Assembly: GCF_002377905.1 (NCBI RefSeq)
Contig: NZ_DFQS01000052.1
Coordinates: 565 to 26,586, forward strand
Length of the DNA: 26,022 nucleotides
Direction of reading: 5' to 3'
Source of the DNA: Psychrobacter sp. UBA3483
GTDB lineage: Bacteria > Pseudomonadota > Gammaproteobacteria > Pseudomonadales > Moraxellaceae
The notes under the pieces were generated by a model. The model ran no database searches. It was not told the DNA's origin and saw only the letters and a program-made list of their open reading frames with translations. Each line of letters opens with the position of its first letter. The first letter of the stretch is position 1. Made by a program: the position numbers and the translations under genes. Of this stretch, positions 1 to 6,868 are shown piece by piece.

Positions 1-541
1 CAGATGTCCACTTGATCTAGGCTTACATCAGTAGGCAGTGACGCCTTAACCTGTGCTATAAAGTTTTTTTAAAAGCGTCTTGAGCTTGTATGTCGGCTTT
101 TGGATGCTGACTACGAGCACTTATCCAACTCATATCAATACGCTTGAGTAGCTCGTAGATACCGTTAACGGTGTAGTGAGCGTTGTAGTGTTCTTTAGCC
201 AATTGCTGAATGTCTTTGCCTGTTAGACGACCGCCAGCTCGCTTTTCTTGTTCAGAGACTATCATGGCTTTAAAAGCGGCTATGTCTGCTTCTGCCAATT
301 TGCTGTGACGACCTCGACGATGACGATCGTAGAGACTTTCAAGTCCTCGTTCATAATATCGCTTCAAGGTACGCCTGGCAGTTTGAGGGTGAATACAAAG
401 ATCTTTGGCAATATCGTTAGTGGCTTTGCCTATACTATATTGGTATAAGATGAGCAGGCGTAGTCGGGCTCTGGGATTGCGCTCAGTCTTTGAGTGTTTG
501 CCAAAGTCATGGTCTTCTAGGTTATTTATTGGTATAGTCAT
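1..541 (-). CDS. IS630-type transposase, frameshifted, C-terminal part cut by window edge
   Basis: The zero frame runs from ATG at 541 to TAG at 56-58 (161 aa). It holds a winged helix-turn-helix region (about residues 25-75, with an ARRTLKRYYERG recognition-helix segment) followed by a second DNA-binding stretch typical of IS630 transposases. The DDE catalytic domain is absent from this frame. Near the end the coding strand has the run TTTTAAAAAAAC (minus strand, about 63-74). A -1 shift there changes the ending from FKKTL-stop to FKKNF and keeps the frame open to position 1. FKKNF-like wording is usual at this junction in IS630 proteins, so the two frames probably make one protein by programmed frameshifting. 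A broken copy cannot be excluded because the rest of the element is not visible. Confidence 0.8.
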
Positions 542-558
542 AAGTGGATTATACTATA
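1..558 (-). mobile_element. End of an IS630-type insertion sequence (partial)
   Basis: The transposase N-terminal part reads leftwards out of the window, so only the transposase-start end of the element is present. The boundary is estimated: just upstream of the transposase start lies an AT-rich block (about 541-560) containing TATATA, and IS630/Tc1-type elements insert at TA dinucleotides. The ppnP stop codon begins at 584, so the element sits about 25 bp beyond ppnP and does not interrupt it. The other terminal repeat is outside the window, so the exact end cannot be fixed. Confidence 0.7.
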
Positions 559-583
559 TATCTTGGGTTTGGTATAAAAACGA

Positions 584-868
584 TTATTGACCATAAGTAC
601 ATAAATAAGCACTTTCCACTTCTACCTTAACACCAAATTTTTGATTGGCTTCAACGGTAAATTGCTCGCCCGCATTAAAGGTTTGCCACTCATGACTTTC
701 TGGCAGTTTTACCGTCAATGCTCCACTGACTACGCTCATGGTTTCAAATTCGCTAGTACCAAACTCATACTCGCCAATTTCCATCACGCCGACGGTAGCG
801 GGCTTGGTTGCCGTTTGAAAGGCGATAGAAGTCACTTTATTATCAAAATAATTATTAACGCTTGGCAT
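584..868 (-). CDS. ppnP: Pyrimidine/purine nucleoside phosphorylase (YaiE/PpnP family)
   Basis: This 94-residue single-domain cupin matches the PpnP (formerly YaiE, DUF1255) family in length and wording. It starts with a VNNYFDNKV-type N-terminus, has the GVMEIGEYEFGTSEFETM core and ends TYGQ. Family members phosphorolyse several nucleosides (for example adenosine, uridine, thymidine, inosine) to the free base and ribose-1-phosphate in the cytoplasm, so a nucleoside salvage role is likely. The start at 868 is supported by an AAGGAA ribosome binding site at 873-878. It is a single gene, with an insertion sequence just beyond its 3' end and prfB upstream in the same direction but 219 bp away. 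It appears intact. Confidence 0.9.
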   Translation of the reverse strand: MPSVNNYFDNKVTSIAFQTATKPATVGVMEIGEYEFGTSEFETMSVVSGALTVKLPESHEWQTFNAGEQFTVEANQKFGVKVEVESAYLCTYGQ

Positions 869-892
869 AATTTTCCTTAAGTCGTTCCGTTT

Positions 893-932
893 AAAGTTTG
901 ATTGGTGATTAAAAAGTTTGATTGGTGATTAA
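893..932. repeat. Perfect 20-bp tandem duplication upstream of ppnP
   Basis: Positions 893-912 and 913-932 are identical (AAAGTTTGATTGGTGATTAA). The copies lie 25-64 bp upstream of the ppnP start on its promoter side, so a promoter element may have been duplicated. A recent slippage event is the simplest explanation. Confidence 0.9.
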
Positions 933-966
933 ATAGAATCAATAGTCTATCTATAACAGCATAGCA

Positions 967-1034
967 ATTTAATAAAGAACACTCGGCTCTGTTGTTCGTA
1001 AACCCTCAAAGTCGCTCGTTTATCTTTATTAAAT
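967..1034. repeat. 12-bp perfect inverted repeat with 44-bp interior
   Basis: ATTTAATAAAGA at 967-978 is the exact reverse complement of 1023-1034. The 44 bp between them are noticeably richer in GC than the surroundings. The element fills most of the gap between the prfB stop and the ppnP promoter region. It could be a small dispersed repeat or a weak, AT-rich termination structure for prfB. Neither arm is followed by a clear U tract. Confidence 0.7.
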
Positions 1035-1087
1035 CGCATTTCCAATATACTACTTTTAATGTTTTTAAATAAGGCTATTAAAAACCT

Positions 1088-2183
1088 CTATAATCCCGCT
1101 TTTAAGCTTGCTTCGATAAATTGATCGAGGTCACCATCGAGTACCGCGCCAGTATTAAAGGTTTCAACGCCAGTACGCAAGTCTTTAATGCGCGAGTCAT
1201 CAAGTACATAAGAGCGGATTTGACTGCCCCAACCGACATCAGATTTATTATCCTCGACCGCTTGCTGGCTCTCCATACGCTTTTGCATCTCAAGCTCATA
1301 CAACTTGGCACGGAGCATTTTCATCGCCGTCGCTTTGTTACCATGTTGGCTGCGCTCGTTTTGACACGTCACCACCACGCCACTTGGCTCGTGGGTGATA
1401 CGCACCGCAGAATCGGTGGTGTTCACGTGCTGACCACCCGCGCCTGATGAGCGGTAAGTATCGATACGCAAATCGGCTGGATTGATATCAATCTCGACGT
1501 TGTCATCGATTTCAGGTGAGACAAAAACGGCGGCAAAGGAAGTATGACGACCATTATTACTATCAAATGGCGATTTACGCACTAAGCGATGCACGCCAAT
1601 TTCGGTACGTAACCAACCAAAGGCATAATCGCCTTTAATCTCAATCGTCGCTGACTTAATTCCAGCGACACTACCTGACGATACTTCGATAACTTCGACT
1701 TTAAAGCCATGCGCCTCGGCCCAGCGCGTATACATTCGCAGCAGCATTTCTGCCCAATCTTGCGCTTCGGTGCCGCCACTACCCGACTGAATATCTAAGT
1801 AGCAATTGTTTGGATCCATCTCACCGCTAAACATCCGGCGGAACTCTAAATCAGCAACGCGTTTCTCTGCATTGTCGAGCTCTGCTTGCACATCCGCAAG
1901 CAAGGATTCGTCTTCTGCTTCTACTGCTAAATCAAGCATGGCAGCAGCATCTGCCAAAGTCGTTTCAAGCGAAACCACCACGTCGATGACGCCATCAAGC
2001 TGGCTTTTTTCTTTATTAATCTTGGTCGCGCGCTCTGGATCGTTCCATAGCTCGGGGTTTTCCAGTTCTAAATTAACTTCCTCTAAGCGTTCTTGCTTAC
2101 CATCGAAGTCAAAGATACCTCCGAAGGTCCTGTCCACGCTCAGATAAATCTTTGATACGCTCTTGATAGGGATTGATTTCCAT
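1088..2183 (-). CDS. prfB: Peptide chain release factor 2, with programmed +1 frameshift
   Basis: RF2 recognises UGA and UAA stop codons and releases the peptide at the ribosome. The gene starts at ATG 2183, preceded by AGGAAA, with the first 24 codons beginning MEINPYQERIKDL. These end in CTT followed by an in-frame TGA at 2109-2111. Skipping one T (+1) gives GAC and then DFDGKQERLEEV, for a total of 364 aa, close to the E. coli length. The shift site has the classical parts: a Shine-Dalgarno-like CGGAGG at 2118-2123, then TAT CTT TGA C. The SPF tripeptide that reads the stop codon lies in RKSPFDSN and the catalytic GGQ in SSGAGGQHVNTTDSA. An ATG at 2137 in the downstream frame is not the true start. 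Expression is expected to be autoregulated, since low RF2 favours the shift. Confidence 0.97.
2108..2123 (-). promoter_or_regulatory. RF2 +1 programmed frameshift site
   Basis: On the coding strand this reads CGGAGG TAT CTT TGA C. The internal Shine-Dalgarno-like CGGAGG (2118-2123), the slippery CTT (2112-2114) and the stop TGA followed by C (a weak termination context) match the known RF2 autoregulatory cassette. Confidence 0.96.
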
Positions 2184-2299
2184 AAAGTTTCCTGTCTTTT
2201 TAAATAAATATCTTACTGATATGGCGCTATTTTAAATGAGATTGATGCTAAATAGTTGGCTAATTAATACTGCCTTTATATTAAATAGCTATAGACCAG

Positions 2300-2992
2300 C
2301 TAAATCGACCAATCTTCTACTGCCCAGCGATGGGCCAGCGCGTGCGCATGCAGGGCATCATCGGGTGACACGCAGATAGCCACATCCGCCCATTCGAGTA
2401 ATGGAATGTCATTTTTGGAATCTGAATAGGCATAAGTTTTATCAAAAGTGATACCCGCTAATTGCTTTTTATTAAGCCACTTGTCTAGATGGTAGATTTT
2501 ACCTTCTTTAAAATTGGGCTTATCGGTTAATTTACCGGTATAACGCTCGTTTTGTATCTCAAGTGGTGTCGATAGCACATTACTATCTTCAATACCAAAA
2601 CGCTTAGCAATCGCCGACACCACAAAATCATTGGTGGCAGAAATAATCACTACGTCGTGACCCTGCTCAACGTGATGACAGAGCGCCTCCATGGCTTTTG
2701 GGCGAATGTGCGGCTCGATTTCCGTCTTAATATAATCTTCGCGTAGCTCATGCAGTCTGTCCATCGGCAAGCTACTCAAAAATTGCGCGACAAACTCATT
2801 GTATTCGGTCGCATCAAGCGTACCTTCGATATAATCTTGATAAAACTTTTGATTGGCGGTACGGTACTCGGCTTCGTCAACCAGATTGTGCTTGACGATA
2901 TACTCACCCCAAAGATAGTCGCTATCGACGTCAAGTAACGTATGGTCTAAATCAAAGAGTGCCAACTCTTTTGGCGCTGGTGCTGCCTGCAT
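2300..2992 (-). CDS. HAD-superfamily hydrolase, SerB-like subclass IB
   Basis: This 230-aa protein has all four HAD motifs. Motif I is DLDHT with nucleophile D14 and acid/base D16. Motif II is the S118/T120 region in VIISATNDF. The motif III lysine is K162 or K165. Motif IV is SDSKNDIPLL with D191 and D195. A helical cap lies between motifs I and II (about residues 25-95), as in phosphoserine phosphatase and the related HAD-IB hydrolases. The substrate is unknown; a phosphomonoesterase acting on a small metabolite is likely, and true SerB is normally longer or differently organised. AAGG at 3000-3003 supports the start. It lies 116 bp upstream of prfB on the same strand with no clear terminator between, so the two may be co-transcribed. 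Confidence 0.85.
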   Translation of the reverse strand: MQAAPAPKELALFDLDHTLLDVDSDYLWGEYIVKHNLVDEAEYRTANQKFYQDYIEGTLDATEYNEFVAQFLSSLPMDRLHELREDYIKTEIEPHIRPKAMEALCHHVEQGHDVVIISATNDFVVSAIAKRFGIEDSNVLSTPLEIQNERYTGKLTDKPNFKEGKIYHLDKWLNKKQLAGITFDKTYAYSDSKNDIPLLEWADVAICVSPDDALHAHALAHRWAVEDWSI

Positions 2993-3189
2993 AATGGAAC
3001 CTTATTTTTTGTTTATTAAAGAGATAATTTTTTGACTATAAAATGCTTTAGAAAAAATATTGAATATAAAATGTGCTGCATCATGCGCTATAAATCTACT
3101 GTTTACCGAACATAATTATGCTAACTTGTTTACTTTAATATCTTATTAGCTTATCTTTAGCCTGCTTGATAATAACAATAGAGAAATTT

Positions 3190-3636
3190 ATGAAAGCGCC
3201 TGATGATAAAACTGCTTTGTCCAACCGACCGCGACGTCCTGCCCGCTCCATCAGAGAAATCAGGCGACGGCAGTTAGGCAAAAGCTATCAATCGCCTTTA
3301 GAGCGTCTGCTTTATGCGCTGTTAAATGGCTTGATGTATGGTTTTGGCGGCTTACTTATCGACCTTGCCATCGTTGTTATTCGCTCAATCGCCGGTATGG
3401 GCAATGGCGAGATATTTTGGTTATTTACCCCATTTATGTTAGTTTTGGGGGCGTTAATGGGTTTTATCGTCGGTAAAAGCGCCGGTGCTGAAAGCGTCAA
3501 TGCCTTAAATATGGACGAGACGGGTAATAATCGTTACCTTAGTGACCACTCTATACGCCATGATATCTTTCGCGGCCTGATTATTGGCATTATCATTTTT
3601 GCCGTTATTTGGCTTATCATGATGCTAATGGCATAA
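3190..3636 (+). CDS. Small membrane protein with Arg-rich cytoplasmic N-terminus, unknown function
   Basis: I do not recognise this 148-aa protein. Residues 1-45 are hydrophilic and rich in Arg (RPRRPARSIREIRRRQ). Then come about three hydrophobic segments: about 48-70, 78-100 (WLFTPFMLVLGALMGFIVG) and a C-terminal one ending in WLIMMLMA. By the positive-inside rule the N-terminus should be cytoplasmic. I chose ATG 3190 over the in-frame TTG at 3166, because the ATG has GAG/AGAG spaced in front of it and gives a normal start codon. It is transcribed away from the HAD gene, from a shared AT-rich gap, and ends in a strong terminator. The real gene is supported by length, composition and the terminator. 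Confidence 0.7.
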   Translation: MKAPDDKTALSNRPRRPARSIREIRRRQLGKSYQSPLERLLYALLNGLMYGFGGLLIDLAIVVIRSIAGMGNGEIFWLFTPFMLVLGALMGFIVGKSAGAESVNALNMDETGNNRYLSDHSIRHDIFRGLIIGIIIFAVIWLIMMLMA

Positions 3637-3694
3637 CGACCGTTTGCATAAAAAGCATCACAACATAAAAAAACAGCTATAATTTAACATCTAT

Positions 3695-3731
3695 AAAGAG
3701 GATGGGTTACTATAAAACCATCCTCTTTTTT
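3695..3731 (+). terminator. Rho-independent terminator
   Basis: An 11-bp perfect stem, AAAGAGGATGG (3695-3705) paired with CCATCCTCTTT (3718-3728), is followed by further T residues. It lies between the convergent small membrane protein gene and the carbonic anhydrase gene. It fits the plus strand best and may work in both directions. Confidence 0.92.
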
Positions 3732-3773
3732 ATAAAATTGCTCTGACTCCTATTGTTCTAACATCTATAGCAA

Positions 3774-4313
3774 TTAATCAGGCATCGCTATTTCTGTTAG
3801 GCCGGTTTTAAATTTCTGACAACGTTCGCTATAGTGCAGCGCTGATAGTTTTAACATTGCCGCCTGCTCATCGCTCAAGGTTTTGACCACTTTTGCCGGC
3901 GCGCCCATCACCAGCGAATTATCCGGAATCTCTTTACCTTCGGTGACCAAAGCTTTGGCACCAATGATACAGTTTTTACCGATTTTGGCATTATTCAATA
4001 CCACCGCGCCAATACCAATCAAGCTATTATCACCAACTTCGCAGCCATGCAGCATCGCTAAATGGCCAATGGTGACGTAATCGCCGATTTTAACCTCAAT
4101 CCCTGCATCGGTATGAATGACGCTGTTTTCTTGCACGTTACTATAATCACCGATATGAATACGCTCGTTGTCACCGCGAATCACCGCCCCAAACCAGACG
4201 TTGGCCTTATGACCCAAATACACATCGCCTATCACCCGTGCAGTATCAGCAACCCAACCATTAAATGGGACTGCAAACTCTGGCGTTTTGTCTAAATATT
4301 GATAAATCATCAT
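3774..4313 (-). CDS. Gamma-class carbonic anhydrase family protein (YrdA/PaaY-like)
   Basis: This 179-aa left-handed beta-helix protein has hexapeptide repeats through about residues 20-150, followed by a C-terminal helix. The three zinc-ligand histidines expected in the family are present: H67 in VIHTD, and H84 and H89 in IGHLAMLHGC. RGDNERIHIGDYSNVQE is the family signature. The expected activity is reversible CO2 hydration as a trimer, but many bacterial members of this branch show weak activity and may act on other substrates. Two adjacent ATGs (4313 and 4310) are possible starts. AAGGA at 4318-4322 is better spaced for the second (7 nt). It is transcribed away from the PAP2 gene. Confidence 0.9.
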   Translation of the reverse strand: MMIYQYLDKTPEFAVPFNGWVADTARVIGDVYLGHKANVWFGAVIRGDNERIHIGDYSNVQENSVIHTDAGIEVKIGDYVTIGHLAMLHGCEVGDNSLIGIGAVVLNNAKIGKNCIIGAKALVTEGKEIPDNSLVMGAPAKVVKTLSDEQAAMLKLSALHYSERCQKFKTGLTEIAMPD

Positions 4314-4394
4314 CCATCCTTAGTGGTTATTTTTATACAAGTGTATATATGGTAAAAAGCGTGCCACAAATAAATGTGACTTAAAGCATGATAG

Positions 4395-4427
4395 TTGTAA
4401 AGAAAGATAAAAACTTTATAGTATAAT
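4395..4427 (+). promoter_or_regulatory. Putative promoter of the PAP2 gene
   Basis: A perfect -10 box TATAAT lies at 4422-4427 in the context AGTATAATGC, the same context as the carA promoter. TTGTAA at 4395-4400 is a candidate -35, but the 21-bp spacing is long, so the -35 is uncertain. This would give a 5' leader of about 120 nt. Confidence 0.5.
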
Positions 4428-4552
4428 GCTGCCGCCAATCAATAGAGCAATTAGAATTTAGAATAAAGCCGTATGCCATTTATCCCTATAAAGTAACTAT
4501 AGGATTTTATAGAGGCAATCAACGCTCACCAACCCTTTTTAGGATCGCAGTG

Positions 4553-5101
4553 ATGATCAGCAAAAAATACGCCCCTATCATTTTATTATCGACCAGCTTG
4601 ATGGCTGCCATCCCTGCCCACGCTGACAGTAGCACTACTAGTAAGGTAGGCGATGTGCTGGCCTTTGCCATTCCAGCTGCTGCTTACGGTAGCACTTATT
4701 ATATGGATGATAAAGAGGGTCGTCAGCAATTTTACTATTCATTTGCGACCAACGTTGCTACGACGCAAGTCCTAAAGTCGGTGATAGATAAAGAGCGACC
4801 CAATGGCCGTGATGAGGACTCCTTCCCTTCTGGCCATACCTCCATGGCATTTCAGGGCGCCAGCTTTATTCATAAACGCTATGGCTTAGAATATAGCATT
4901 CCGGCTTATATTGGTGCAGGTTTTGTGGCTTATAGCCGCGTTGAAGCCGACGAACATGATGTGGCTGACGTATTGGCGGGAGCTGCCTTAGGGGTTGCCA
5001 GTAGTATGTATTTTACCAAAAGCTATTATGACGACCAATTGCATATCGCCACCAATTTAGCACCCGACTATTATGGGGTGTCGGTGCATTATAATTTTTA
5101 A
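4553..5101 (+). CDS. Exported PAP2-superfamily phosphatase
   Basis: This 182-aa protein has a signal peptide (residues 1 to about 24, KK then a hydrophobic core, cleavage after AHA). The three-part acid phosphatase signature is complete: K75-x6-R82-P83, then PSGH (92-95), then SR (128-129)-x5-H135-x3-D139. Members dephosphorylate lipid or soluble phosphates (undecaprenyl or phosphatidylglycerol phosphates, or small phosphoesters) on the periplasmic side. Only weakly hydrophobic helices follow, so a periplasmic or loosely membrane-linked enzyme is likely. An in-frame GTG lies at 4550, but ATG 4553 has AGGAT at 4541-4545 at good spacing. No partner gene is adjacent, and the substrate cannot be told from sequence. 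Confidence 0.88.
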   Translation: MISKKYAPIILLSTSLMAAIPAHADSSTTSKVGDVLAFAIPAAAYGSTYYMDDKEGRQQFYYSFATNVATTQVLKSVIDKERPNGRDEDSFPSGHTSMAFQGASFIHKRYGLEYSIPAYIGAGFVAYSRVEADEHDVADVLAGAALGVASSMYFTKSYYDDQLHIATNLAPDYYGVSVHYNF

Positions 5102-5233
5102 CAGTCAGTTATCTTAATGAGCAACGTGGCTTATGATTGGCCTTAAGACATCACCTTATCTTAAAATATCGCTGAATAGCGATTGAAAAATGACAGACGA
5201 GAGAAGGTGCTAGCCCTTAACGCAAAACTCTAG

Positions 5234-5239
5234 TATAAT
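5234..5239 (+). promoter_or_regulatory. -10 box of the carA promoter
   Basis: This is a perfect TATAAT in the context CTAGTATAATGCGC. No good -35 is visible. Transcription would begin near 5246 and give a leader of about 230 nt before carA. Confidence 0.6.
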
Positions 5240-5255
5240 GCGCAAAATCTGTGCC

Positions 5256-5340
5256 AAAGCGAGCGGACATGATGTAAGTTACTTATTCACCCCTTAGTGA
5301 ATCCTGTACCTTTTCATCGATGATGTCTTCTCGCTTTTTT
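5256..5340 (+). promoter_or_regulatory. Structured carA leader: terminator-like attenuator candidate
   Basis: AAAGCGAG (5256-5263) pairs perfectly with CTCGCTTT (5330-5337). The stem continues with GGACAT (5265-5270) against ATGTCT (5323-5328). A nested hairpin ATTCAC-N6-GTGAAT lies at 5285-5302. The closing stem runs straight into T6 (5335-5340), as in an intrinsic terminator. It starts about 10 nt after the predicted transcription start and ends 133 nt before carA. A conditional terminator controlling carAB is the most natural reading. The effector (pyrimidine, arginine or other) is unknown. The gap 5102-5473 contains nothing else that I can name. Confidence 0.6.
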
Positions 5341-5473
5341 GTGGAAAAAATTTGGCTCTAGCCCTTTTTTTATGTGTATTTAGCAGCATTTAGATACTTC
5401 TAAGAGGCCCTTTTAAAACAAAATTTTTACCATAAAATATCACGGCACTCACCCATAACAGCGGAGGCAACCC

Positions 5474-6706
5474 TTGAATTCATCGGCAGAAATACAAGCA
5501 ATTTTGGCACTAGCAGACGGTACGATTTTTCGCGGTGTGAGTATCGGTAGTCTTGGTCATCGTGTCGGTGAGGTGGTATTTAATACAGCCATGACAGGGT
5601 ACCAAGAAATCCTAACTGACCCAAGTTACGCGCGCCAGCTAGTCACACTCACCTATCCACACATCGGCAATACCGGCACCAATGCTGAAGATGTTGAATC
5701 TGGAAATGGCCATCAAGTATGGGCGGAAGGACTTATTATTCGTGATGCCACCATGGTCACCTCAAACTTTCGCAACTCAGAGTCATTGACGGATTATTTA
5801 CAGAACCATGATACGGTCGCCATTGCTGATATCGATACCCGCCAGTTGACGCGCCTACTACGTGATAAAGGTGCTCAAAATGGCTGTATCATGACCGCCT
5901 CTAACGGCGCAACGATTAGCAGCGAAGATGAACAGCAAGCGATTAAATTGGCGCAAGAATTTGCTGGTATTGAAGGCATGGACTTGGCAAAAGAATGCTG
6001 TACGCCGACGACGTTTGAATGGACAGCAGGCAGCTGGGATCTATCAGACACCCTACTCAACCGCGATATACCGGGCAGCCATGACAGCGGTACGGGCGGC
6101 TTCTTTAAGCACTTGGGCACGCATGTCGAAGCAAAATACAACGTCGTCGCCTATGACTTTGGTAGCAAGACCAATATCCTACGTATGCTCGTAGACCGTG
6201 GTTGTCATGTAACAGTGGTACCCGCGCAAACGCCTATCACAGATGTCCTCGCGATGAATCCAGATGGTATATTTTTATCAAATGGCCCTGGCGACCCAGC
6301 GGCTTGTGACTATGCTATCGATGCGGTCCGTCATATCATTGAAGAAACCGACATTCCAACCTTTGGTATCTGCTTAGGTCATCAGCTCATTGGTCTTGCC
6401 AGCGGTGCAAAAACCATCAAAATGAAAACCGGTCATCATGGTGCTAACCATCCAGTTCAAGACCTAGCCACGGGTACCGTTATGATTACCAGTCAAAACC
6501 ATGGTTTTGCGGTTGATGAAGACACCCTGCCTGACAATGTTAAATCTACCCATCGCTCATTATTTGATGGTACCAACCAAGGCATTGAGCTGACCAATAA
6601 GCCGGTCTTTAGCTTCCAAGGTCACCCAGAAGCCAGCCCTGGTCCACATGATGCTGCGCCGCTGTTTGATAAGTTTGCAGAGATGATGGCAGCGGCGAAA
6701 GCGTAA
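5474..6706 (+). CDS. carA: Carbamoyl phosphate synthetase small (glutaminase) subunit
   Basis: CarA hydrolyses glutamine and passes ammonia to CarB for carbamoyl phosphate, the precursor of arginine and pyrimidines. The protein is 410 aa: an N-terminal CPSase small domain (about 8-175) and a class I glutamine amidotransferase domain (about 222-405). The catalytic triad is C300 in GICLGHQL, H384 and E386 in GHPEASPGPHD. It is somewhat longer than the E. coli protein (382 aa), mainly through an insert around residues 182-220 between the two domains. The start is an unusual TTG at 5474, supported by GCGGAGG at 5461-5467 with 6-nt spacing and by correct alignment of the N-terminus (AILALADGTIFRG). 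carB follows after 162 bp and is probably co-transcribed. Confidence 0.97.
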   Translation: MNSSAEIQAILALADGTIFRGVSIGSLGHRVGEVVFNTAMTGYQEILTDPSYARQLVTLTYPHIGNTGTNAEDVESGNGHQVWAEGLIIRDATMVTSNFRNSESLTDYLQNHDTVAIADIDTRQLTRLLRDKGAQNGCIMTASNGATISSEDEQQAIKLAQEFAGIEGMDLAKECCTPTTFEWTAGSWDLSDTLLNRDIPGSHDSGTGGFFKHLGTHVEAKYNVVAYDFGSKTNILRMLVDRGCHVTVVPAQTPITDVLAMNPDGIFLSNGPGDPAACDYAIDAVRHIIEETDIPTFGICLGHQLIGLASGAKTIKMKTGHHGANHPVQDLATGTVMITSQNHGFAVDEDTLPDNVKSTHRSLFDGTNQGIELTNKPVFSFQGHPEASPGPHDAAPLFDKFAEMMAAAKA

Positions 6707-6750
6707 CTTATCAATAGTTAACCGCAAACAGAGAATAAATATAAGTATAA

Positions 6751-6779
6751 AGCTTGAAGCACAGATGGTGGTTCAAGCT
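6751..6779 (+). repeat. Hairpin in the carA-carB spacer
   Basis: AGCTTGAA (6751-6758) pairs with TTCAAGCT (6772-6779), followed inside by CAC/GTG across a G-G mismatch, with a 5-nt loop. No U tract follows, so it is not a terminator. It might be an RNA processing or stability element between the two cistrons. Confidence 0.7.
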
Positions 6780-6868
6780 GCACCCTAGCAGACACGATAA
6801 GTATTATCGAACATATCGTTAAAATACAGATTACTCAAAATATCACCCAAACGAAGGTAGCCCTAACT

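Noticed and set aside
1088..2137. prfB starting at ATG 2137 in the downstream frame
   Set aside because: The codons upstream of the shift site (MDRTFGGIF) are just the other-frame reading of the frameshift cassette; the conserved RF2 N-terminus starts at 2183 in the other frame.
5269..5277. ATG ATG TAA minimal frame in the carA leader
   Set aside because: Too short to judge and without a ribosome site.
5320..5361. 13-codon frame (ATG ATG TCT ...) overlapping the carA leader stem as a leader peptide
   Set aside because: No Shine-Dalgarno precedes it and it has no run of Arg or other regulatory codons; it is most likely chance.
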